From Aspidapion aeneum (Eukaryota; Arthropoda; Insecta; Coleoptera; Brentidae): a stretch of DNA of 64,000 nucleotides. Shown one piece after another: positions 55,618 through 64,000 of this stretch (positions are counted from its first letter, which is position 1; each line of letters begins with the position of its first letter). The stretch lies in the NCBI GenBank assembly GCA_963576565.1, contig OY755047.1, positions 8,402,931-8,466,930 on the forward strand. The letters run 5' to 3'. Below the pieces are notes generated by a model. The model was not told where the DNA came from. It did no database searches and was given only the letters and a program-made list of their open reading frames with translations. A program made the translations under genes and the position numbers.

Positions 55618-58600
55618 GTATTGTCCGGTCATTTAGATGCGAAAAAACCACACAGTGATTTGAGATTCCAAAAAACGTCATTTACGGTTTTTCAGGGTTT
55701 GAAATCCCATAAGCTCCAAATATCGAAACTTTGAAAATTCATATTTCAGAAACTAAACATTTTACGAAAAAAAGCACCGAGTTGTGGTATTGTCGGGTCA
55801 TTTAGATGCGAAAAAACCACACAGTGATTTGAGATTCCAAAAAACGTCATTTACGGTTTTTCAGGGTTTGAAATCCCATAAGCTCCAAATATCGAAACTT
55901 TGAAAATTCATATTTCAGAAACTAAACATTTTACGAAAAAAAGCACCGAGTTGTGGTATTGTCGGGTCATTTAGATGCGAAAAAACCACACAGTGATTTG
56001 AGATTCCGAAAAACGTCATTTACGGTTTTTCAGGGTTTGAAATCCCATAAGCTCCAATTATCGAAATTTTGAAAATTCATATTTCAGAAACTAAACATTT
56101 TACGAAAAAAAGCACCGAGTTGTGGTATTGTCTGGTCATTTAGATGCGAAAAAACCACACAGTGATTTGAGATTCCAAAAAACGTCATTTACGGTTTTTC
56201 AGGGTTTGAAATCCCATAAGCTCCAAATATCGAAACTTTGAAAATTCATAATTCAGAAACTAAACATTTTACGAAAAAAAGCACCGAGTTGTGGTATTGT
56301 CGGGTCATGTAGATGCGAAAAAACCACACAGTGATTTGAGATTCCGAAAAACGTCATTTACGGTTTTTCAGGGTTTGAAATCCCATAAGCTCCAATTATC
56401 GAAACTTTGAAAATTCATATTTCAGAAACTAAACATTTTACGAAAAAAAACACCGAGTTGTGGTATTGTCCGGTCATTTAGATGCGAAAAAACCACACAG
56501 TGATTTGAGATTCCAAAAAACGTCATTTACGGTTTTTCAGGGTTTGAAATCCCATAAGCTCCAAATATCGAAACTTTGAAAATTCATATTTCAGAAACTA
56601 AACATTTTACGAAAAAAAGCATCGAGTTGTGGTATTGTCGGGTCATGTAGATGCGAAAAAACCACACAGTGATTTGAGATTCCGAAAAACGTCATTTACG
56701 GTTTTTCAGGGTTTGAAATCCCATAAGCTCCAATTATCGAAACTTTGAAAATTCATATTTCAGAAACTAAACATTTTACGAAAAAAAACACCGAGTTGTG
56801 GTATTGTCCGGTCATTTAGATGCGAAAAAACCACACAGTGATTTGAGATTCCAAAAAACGTCATTTACGGTTTTTCAGGGTTTGAAATCCCATAAGCTCC
56901 AAATATCGAAACTTTGAAAATTCATATTTCAGAAACTAAACATTTTACGAAAAAAAGCACCGAGTTGTGGTATTGTCGGGTCATTTAGATGCGAAAAAAC
57001 CACACAGTGATTTGAGATTCCAAAAAACGTCATTTACGGTTTTTCAGGGTTTGAAATCCCATAAGCTCCAAATATCGAAACTTTGAAAATTCATATTTCA
57101 GAAACTAAACATTTTACAAAAAAAAGCACCGAGTTGTGGTATTGTCGGGCCATGTAGATGCGAAAAAACCACACAGTGATTTGAGATTCCGAAAAACGTC
57201 ATTTACGGTTTTTCAGGGTTTGAAATCCCATAAGCTCCAATTATCGAAACTTTGAAAATTCATATTTCAGAAACTAAACATTTTACGAAAAAAAGCACCG
57301 AGTTGTGGTATTGTCCGGTCATTTAGATGCGAAAAAACCACACAGTGATTTGAGATTCCAAAAAACGTCATTTACGGTTTTTCAGGGTTTGAAATCCCAT
57401 AAGCTCCAAATATCGAAACTTTGAAAATTCATATTTCAGAAACTAAACATTTTACGAAAAAAAGCACCGAGTTGTGGTATTGTCGGGTCATTTAGATGCG
57501 AAAAAACCACACAGTGATTTGAGATTCCAAAAAACGTCATTTACGGTTTTTCAGGGTTTGAAATCCCATAAGCTCCAAATATCGAAACTTTGAAAATTCA
57601 TATTTCAGAAACTAAACATTTTACGAAAAAAAGCACCGAGTTGTGGTATTGTCGGGTCATTTAGATGCGAAAAAACCACACAGTGATTTGAGATTCCGAA
57701 AAACGTCATTTACGGTTTTTCAGGGTTTGAAATCCCATAAGCTCCAATTATCGAAATTTTGAAAATTCATATTTCAGAAACTAAACATTTTACGAAAAAA
57801 AGCACCGAGTTGTGGTATTGTCTGGTCATTTAGATGCGAAAAAACCACACAGTGATTTGAGATTCCAAAAAACGTCATTTACGGTTTTTCAGGGTTTGAA
57901 ATCCCATAAGCTCCAAATATCGAAACTTTGAAAATTCATAATTCAGAAACTAAACATTTTACGAAAAAAAGCACCGAGTTGTGGTATTGTCGGGTCATGT
58001 AGATGCGAAAAAACCACACAGTGATTTGAGATTCCGAAAAACGTCATTTACGGTTTTTCAGGGTTTGAAATCCCATAAGCTCCAATTATCGAAACTTTGA
58101 AAATTCATATTTCAGAAACTAAACATTTTACGAAAAAAAACACCGAGTTGTGGTATTGTCCGGTCATTTAGATGCGAAAAAACCACACAGTGATTTGAGA
58201 TTCCAAAAAACGTCATTTACGGTTTTTCAGGGTTTGAAATCCCATAAGCTCCAAATATCGAAACTTTGAAAATTCATATTTCAGAAACTAAACATTTTAC
58301 GAAAAAAAGCATCGAGTTGTGGTATTGTCGGGTCATGTAGATGCGAAAAAACCACACAGTGATTTGAGATTCCGAAAAACGTCATTTACGGTTTTTCAGG
58401 GTTTGAAATCCCATAAGCTCCAATTATCGAAACTTTGAAAATTCATATTTCAGAAACTAAACATTTTACGAAAAAAAACACCGAGTTGTGGTATTGTCCG
58501 GTCATTTAGATGCGAAAAAACCACACAGTGATTTGAGATTCCAAAAAACGTCATTTACGGTTTTTCAGGGTTTGAAATCCCATAAGCTCCAAATATCGAA

Positions 58601-60690
58601 ACTTTGAAAATTCATATTTCAGAAACTAAACATTTTACGAAAAAAAGCACCGAGTTGTGGTATTGTCGGGTCATTTAGATGCGAAAAAACCACACAGTGA
58701 TTTGAGATTCCAAAAAACGTCATTTACGGTTTTTCAGGGTTTGAAATCCCATAAGCTCCAAATATCGAAACTTTGAAAATTCATATTTCAGAAACTAAAC
58801 ATTTTACAAAAAAAAGCACCGAGTTGTGGTATTGTCGGGTCATGTAGATGCGAAAAAACCACACAGTGATTTGAGATTCCGAAAAACGTCATTTACGGTT
58901 TTTCAGGGTTTGAAATCCCATAAGCTCCAATTATCGAAACTTTGAAAATTCATATTTCAGAAACTAAACATTTTACGAAAAAAAGCACCGAGTTGTGGTA
59001 TTGTCCGGTCATTTAGATGCGAAAAAACCACACAGTGATTTGAGATTCCAAAAAACGTCATTTACGGTTTTTCAGGGTTTGAAATCCCATAAGCTCCAAA
59101 TATCGAAACTTTGAAAATTCATATTTCAGAAACTAAACATTTTACGAAAAAAAGCACCGAGTTGTGGTATTGTCGGGTCATTTAGATGCGAAAAAACCAC
59201 ACAGTGATTTGAGATTCCAAAAAACGTCATTTACGGTTTTTCAGGGTTTGAAATCCCATAAGCTCCAAATATCGAAACTTTGAAAATTCATATTTCAAAA
59301 ACTAAACATTTTACGAAAAAAAGCACCGAGTTGTGGTATTGTCGGGTCATTTAGATGCGAAAAAACCACACAGTGATTTGAGATTCCGAAAAACGTCATT
59401 TACGGTTTTTCAGGGTTTGAAATCCCATAAGCTCCAATTATCGAAATTTTGAAAATTCATATTTCAGAAACTAAACATTTTACGAAAAAAAGCACCGAGT
59501 TGTGGTATTGTCTGGTCATTTAGATGCGAAAAAACCACACAGTGATTTGAGATTCCAAAAAACGTCATTTACGGTTTTTCAGGGTTTGAAATCCCATAAG
59601 CTCCAAATATCGAAACTTTGAAAATTCATAATTCAGAAACTAAACATTTTACGAAAAAAAGCACCGAGTTGTGGTATTGTCGGGTCATGTAGATGCGAAA
59701 AAACCACACAGTGATTTGAGATTCCGAAAAACGTCATTTACGGTTTTTCAGGGTTTGAAATCCCATAAGCTCCAATTATCGAAACTTTGAAAATTCATAT
59801 TTCAGAAACTAAACATTTTACGAAAAAAAACACCGAGTTGTGGTATTGTCCGGTCATTTAGATGCGAAAAAACCACACAGTGATTTGAGATTCCAAAAAA
59901 CGTCATTTACGGTTTTTCAGGGTTTGAAATCCCATAAGCTCCAAATATCGAAACTTTGAAAATTCATATTTCAGAAACTAAACATTTTACGAAAAAAAGC
60001 ATCGAGTTGTGGTATTGTCGGGTCATGTAGATGCGAAAAAACCACACAGTGATTTGAGATTCCGAAAAACGTCATTTACGGTTTTTCAGGGTTTGAAATC
60101 CCATAAGCTCCAATTATCGAAACTTTGAAAATTCATATTTCAGAAACTAAACATTTTACGAAAAAAAACACCGAGTTGTGGTATTGTCCGGTCATTTAGA
60201 TGCGAAAAAACCACACAGTGATTTGAGATTCCAAAAAACGTCATTTACGGTTTTTCAGGGTTTGAAATCCCATAAGCTCCAAATATCGAAACTTTGAAAA
60301 TTCATATTTCAGAAACTAAACATTTAACGAAAAAAAGCACCGAGTTGTGGTATTGTCGGGTCATTTAGATGCGAAAAAACCACACAGTGATTTGAGATTC
60401 CAAAAAACGTCATTTACGGTTTTTCAGGGTTTGAAATCCCATAAGCTCCAAATATCGAAACTTTGAAAATTCATATTTCAGAAACTAAACATTTTACGAA
60501 AAAAAGCACCGAGTTGTAGTATTGTCGGGTCATTTAGATGCGAAAAAACCACACAGTGATTTGAGATTCCGAAAAACGTCATTTACGGTTTTTCAGGGTT
60601 TGAAATTCCTAAGCTCCAAATATCGAAATTTTGAAAATCCATATTTCAGAAACTAAACATTTTACGAAAAAAAACACCGAGTTGTGGTAT
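55425..60690 (+). repeat. Ten-monomer higher-order satellite repeat, three copies
   Basis: Monomers are 169 bases (GAGTTG at 55610, 55779, 55948). Variant markers return every 1690 bases: TTGTCCGGTC at 55621, 57311 and 59001; TCTGG at 56131, 57821 and 59511; GCATCGAG ending the prefix at 56620, 58310 and 60000; ATTCATAATTCAG near 56248, 57938 and 59628. 1690 is exactly ten monomers. Neighbouring monomers differ (CCAAATATCG or CCAATTATCG, CATTTAG or CATGTAG, CCGAAAAA or CCAAAAAA) while the 1690-base units are almost identical. Confidence 0.95.
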
Positions 60691-60833
60691 TGTCGGGTCA
60701 TGTAGATGCGAAAAAACCATACAGTGATTCGAGATTCCGAAAAACGTCATTTACGGTTTTTCAGGGTTTGAAATCCCATAAGCTCCAGATATCGAAACTT
60801 TGAAAATTCATATTTCAGAAACTAAACATTTTC
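60691..60833 (+). repeat. Satellite edge monomer
   Basis: The last monomer is diverged from the higher-order pattern and stops in ACTAAACATTTT at 60833. Confidence 0.85.
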
Positions 60834-61403
60834 TTTTGCAGGGGCAAGGCCGGCATTAACCCTATGTACGGTACTACCCCCCTTCAACAAAAAAATAAAT
60901 GGATCCATGACAGATCTGGTACCTTCCTAGCTAGCCATCAGCACACTACAAGTGAAGCTATGATAATATATTAGCTTTCAAAACAGTTTTTTGTAAATAT
61001 CTCAGAAAGTAAAGCTCTTACGAAGCTTTTGGTTATAACACAAATTATTGAGCAAAATGTAGTCTACTATATGCTAAAAATTATATATTGGTACGATGCT
61101 CCGTTAAAAAGTTAGCATTTTTAAAAATTTTAATTGTCCAAAAACTGTCATTAGCATTAATGGATTTTGACCAAAATCTAATCAGCTCGTAAGAGTGTCG
61201 AGCACTATTTTACCTGAAAATTTTATAAAAATCGGTTTAGCGGTTTAGGAGCTATCCTGTTACGGACAGAAATAATAACACACACATACACAGATAGACA
61301 TCACGACGATATTGCTAGGATAGGTCAAAATACACCCAAATAACACATTTTCGAGGTTATCCTAAGAAAAAATTGTCGTCGAAAATAATACCTTCTCTAG
61401 CTG
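60834..61403. repeat. Dispersed repeat
   Basis: 60946-61075 matches 13923-14062 (AGTGAAGC.AT, AAATATCTCAGAAA, TTGGTTATAACACAAATTAT). An AATCGGTTTAGCGGTTTAGG segment follows. No gene. Confidence 0.6.
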
Positions 61404-61717
61404 GAATGGGACAATTCGCCGTCGACCGATTCGCCGCGGGGACAATTCCCCGCGAGATTTTTTGTTTTATGATATTACCATTGGCAATTGTTTAAACAGC
61501 TTTATTTAGCTTGACTTCATATAATATATTTGTTTGTTTGTTTGATCATAACTTTTTTCAAACTTTTTCTTTAGGTGTGGTTAGTATACAGTTCAACATT
61601 TTTTTTAATTAGAAAAATAAATAAAATGGCGGATTTTTCCATTTATGAACCGATATGCAGCAAACTCAAAACTTTGCGATCTTTCAAGTCGCTGATTATT
61701 ATTTTTAACAAACGTGA
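61404..61717. other. ATTCGCCGCGG cluster; no gene
   Basis: 61404-61455 repeats the CAATTCGCCG / GATTCGCCGCGG phrases seen at 28330-28385. 61626 has AATGGCGGATTTTTCC, related to the motif at 62780-63180. Confidence 0.5.
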
Positions 61718-62280
61718 AATTTCGTACCCGTGAATTTAAAAATCAAACAAGTTTCATGGCTAATCGGGCAAAAAGGAGTTTTTTGTTTCCCTTATATTTT
61801 TCCGTGGGTAGCTTGAAAGCTTAACCTCACGGGGGTCCAAGATCTAATGGACACCTAATAAGTGTTGACAGTTAAAGCTGTCGTAGGTCACGGACTATAG
61901 TTGTTTTCTTTTCATTGATCGATATTGTATAGCAGTGTTTTCCCTGCTTTTGGTTTTTTGTTTCTCTCGCATCTCGGTAGATGGCGCCTCTTGCTATAGT
62001 TCGCTCACTAATTACATTTAATTAGAGACAAAACCGTCTGATTAACTTCGCAAGATTTGTCACTTGACCAGCAGTGTTCTGAGGAGTCCCATAAGGACGA
62101 AACGGTTAACTGTCAACACTTATTAGGTGTCCATTAGATCTTGGACCCCCGTGAGGTTAAGCTTTCAAGCTACCCACGGAAAAATATAAGGGAAACAAAA
62201 AACTCCTTTTTGCCCGATTAGCCATGAAACTTGTTTGATTTTTAAATTCACGGGTACGAAATTTCACGTTTGTTAGTATT
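61718..62280. repeat. Palindromic copy of the hammerhead-bearing repeat
   Basis: Arms 61718-61880 and 62108-62280 are near-perfect inverted copies (AAACGTGAAATTTCGTACCC, CAAACAAGTTTCATGGCTAA, CAAGATCTAATGGACACCTA). The inner edge of both arms is the stem III/cleavage part of the hammerhead. The loop carries the rest of the ribozyme. Confidence 0.88.
62066..62131 (+). ncRNA. Type I hammerhead ribozyme, copy 1
   Basis: Core CTGAGGA 62079-62085; stem II GTCC (62086-62089), loop CATAA, GGAC (62095-62098); GAAA 62099-62102; stem III ACGG-TTAA-CTGT; cleavage site GTC ending at 62114. Stem I pairs AGTGTT (62073-62078) with AACACT (62115-62120) and, across an internal loop, ACC (62067-62069) with GGT (62126-62128). 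All conserved nucleotides of the natural hammerhead core are present. Predicted to self-cleave after C62114. Confidence 0.88.
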
Positions 62281-62370
62281 ATTTGGCTTAAAAATTCCGT
62301 TGATTGACGCTCACTGTCTTGATGACGGGTAAAAATGCAAAATGCGTTAATCCGGCCTGAAAAGACAAAG

Positions 62371-62757
62371 AGCTGTCGTAGGTCACGGACTATAGTTGTT
62401 TTCTTTTATTTGCATTCGATCTTTTCATCGATCGATATTGTATAGCAGTGTTTTTCCCTGCTTTTGGTTTTTTGTTTCTCTCGTATCTCGGTAGATGGCG
62501 CCTCTTGCTATAGTTCGCTCACTAATTACATTTAATTAGAGACAAAACCGTCTGATTAACTTCGCAAGATTTGTCACTTGACCAGCAGTGTTCTGAGGAG
62601 TCCCATGAGGACGAAACGGTTAACTGTCAACACTTATTAGGTGTCCATTAGATCTTGGACCCCCGTGAGGTTAAGCTTTCAAGCTACCCACGGAAAAATA
62701 TAAGGGAAACAAAAAACTCCTTTTTGCCCGATTAACCATGAAACTTGTTTGATTATT
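62371..62757 (+). repeat. Direct duplication of the hammerhead repeat
   Basis: This segment repeats 61882-62270, from GAGCTGTCGTAGGTCACGG through the arm sequence to CCATGAAACTTGTTTGATT, with an extra ~20 bases (TATTTGCATTCGATC) near 62410 and a few substitutions. Confidence 0.9.
62587..62640 (+). ncRNA. Type I hammerhead ribozyme, copy 2
   Basis: Core CTGAGGA 62593-62599; stem II GTCC-CATGA-GGAC (62600-62612); GAAA 62613-62616; stem III CGG/CTG with TTAA loop; cleavage after C62628. Stem I AGTGTT (62587-62592) with AACACT (62629-62634). The only difference from copy 1 in the core region is the stem II loop (CATGA for CATAA). Confidence 0.88.
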
Positions 62758-62769
62758 TTTAACTTAAAT

Positions 62770-63180
62770 TTAAAAAAATCAAAATGGCGAATCCAAAATG
62801 GCAGACTTTCTCATTTATGAACCAATAAGCGTCAAATTCGGAACTTTCAGGTGTTTTAGGTCGCTGATTGTGATTTCTAACTTGAAAAAAAAACAAAATG
62901 GCGGGGACAAAATCGCGTATTTTCCCATTTCCCATGATTATTATGTTTAACTTAAATTTAAAAAAATCAAAATGGCGAATCCGAAATGGCGGACGTTCCC
63001 ATTTATGAACCAATATGCATTAAATTCGGAACTTTGGGGTGTTTTAGGTCCCTGATTTTAATTTCTAACTTAAACTTTAAAAAAACCAAAATGGTGGTTT
63101 CAAAATGGCGCACTTTCTTATTTATAAACCGATTTGCCTCAAACTTGAAACATCGCATCCGCCATTGTCATTGTCATTTT
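62770..63180. repeat. ATGGCG-rich tandem repeat
   Basis: AAAATGGCGAATCC.AAATGGC recurs at 62782 and 62970 (187 bases apart), with weaker units at 62897 and 63090. Each is followed by CATTTATGAACCAAT and TTAAATTCGGAACTTT. The related phrase is at 61626. The frames on both strands are repeat read-through. Confidence 0.75.
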
Positions 63181-63261
63181 TTTAAAGAAATTTTGTTAAA
63201 AAAGTGAACTTTGTTTTTCTTTTATTTTTTTGACTATTTAAATTCAATTCTTATAAATTAA

Positions 63262-63745
63262 ACAAACACAACTTTTTCTGGGTATTACGCCACTAGTAAG
63301 GAAAAATTACTTTAAAAATTATAAAAAACCACTGCGTTTCTCCTAGAAAAATAAAAATCACTAATTTGTCAGTGGCTTTCTATAAAAATAAATAGTTGCC
63401 TAGTAAAACCTAAACCACTTATCTTTTAATTGAATTTGAATACGCTACGTTTCGATTGCCAATCTACAATCGTTTTCAAGCTTTTTATTTATATTTTGTC
63501 TCAAAATCTTAAATGTTTCTTGTTCAAATATATTTTTTATTATAATGGCAATCGAAACGTAGCGTATTCAAATTCAATTAAAAGATAAGTGGTTTAGGTT
63601 TTACTAGGCAACTATTTATTTTTATAGAAAGCCACTGACAAATTAGTGATTTTTATTTTTCTAGGAGAAACGCAGTGGTTTTTTATAATTTTTAAAGTAA
63701 TTTTTCCTTACTAGTGGCGTAATACCCAGAAAAAGTTGTGTTTGT
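63262..63745. repeat. Near-perfect palindrome, 2 x ~202 bp arms, ~81-bp loop
   Basis: 63262-63463 and 63545-63745 are inverted copies with no mismatch I can find. The loop edge carries CTACGTTTCGATTGCCAAT, complemented on the other side. No coding sequence. Compare the palindromes at 23141-24490 and 61718-62280. Confidence 0.92.
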
Positions 63746-63867
63746 AAAATGAATCCGCCACAAACATATAGATTTTATTCTTATAAATTAAGCCATTATA
63801 CATAATGTACTTAAACTAAGTATACCAAAGATACAAACACCCTAACCTCTCTCTAAATAGTAGTTTA

Positions 63868-63989
63868 CCTAACTAGTGCGGAAAGTGCCTCTTTTCCGCA
63901 CGCGATTGCACATGGCCAAACGACGCGATAGCGGAGTTTGGCCAGCAATCAAGTGCGGAAAAGACACTTTACGCACGAGTTAGGTACAC
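63868..63989. repeat. Imperfect hairpin element
   Basis: GTGCGGAAAGTGCCTCTTTT... pairs with AAAAGACACTTTACGCAC near the other end, within CTAACTAGTGCGG and CGAGTTAGG. Inner GATTGCACATGGCCAAACG pairs with GTTTGGCCAGCAATC. Confidence 0.75.
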
Positions 63990-64000
63990 TATTTTTTCTA

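Noticed and set aside
55425..60690. Possible CRISPR-like array
   Set aside because: The repeats are contiguous 169-bp monomers with no unique spacers, in eukaryotic DNA.

Overview
The window is animal, almost certainly insect, nuclear DNA. It is AT-rich, nearly free of host genes, and packed with nested transposable elements. The signs are a jockey-clade element, two kinds of RTE-like elements and other non-LTR retrotransposons, a Penelope-like element with a GIY-YIG domain, hAT, pogo and TA-target DNA transposons, interstitial repeats built on the arthropod telomere pentamer TTAGG, and three spliced exons of a KDM3/JMJD1-type histone demethylase gene. The species cannot be named from sequence alone; a large repeat-rich genome such as a leaf beetle's would fit.

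Layout. 1-3 kb: tRNA-SINE-like remnant, a decayed jockey 3' end and an R1/I-type RNase H fragment. 3-10 kb: small inverted-repeat elements, about 85 copies of a 10-bp telomere-like repeat (6.18-7.06 kb) and an internally deleted hAT transposon. 10-15 kb: an RTE-like pseudogene, a 323-bp tandem repeat, a hAT MITE with a perfect 8-bp target duplication and a decayed hammerhead ribozyme. 15-29 kb: a stack of retrotransposon remnants (RTE, a CR1-like C-terminus, Penelope) interrupted by foldback elements whose target duplications can be read (18.2, 20.9, 25.2 and 26.5 kb). 29.6-33.7 kb: a pogo fragment followed by six copies of a ~630-bp tandem repeat.

37-44 kb: the only host gene seen. Three minus-strand exons (44203-44000, 38673-38589, 37130-37036) have canonical splice sites and compatible phases, and encode the conserved N-terminal module of a KDM3/JMJD1C-type H3K9 demethylase. 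Its introns hold a TA-flanked foldback element, diverged satellite monomers, an inverted-repeat element with a Cys-rich ORF, hAT MITEs and a retrotransposon. 46-61 kb: a satellite of 169-bp monomers, organised from about 55.4 kb as a ten-monomer (1690-bp) higher-order repeat. It is interrupted by a recent jockey insertion with a target-site duplication and by a 2542-bp tandem duplication. The start of the KDM3 protein must lie upstream of 44.2 kb and no such exon is visible up to 64 kb, so the satellite probably sits inside a KDM3 intron. 61-64 kb: palindromic elements, including two complete type I hammerhead ribozyme motifs in direct orientation whose cleavage sites are 514 nt apart, the arrangement expected of a retrozyme-like element that would release a 514-nt RNA.

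Almost every long open frame is a retrotransposon or transposon fragment; only the KDM3 exons look like host coding sequence.
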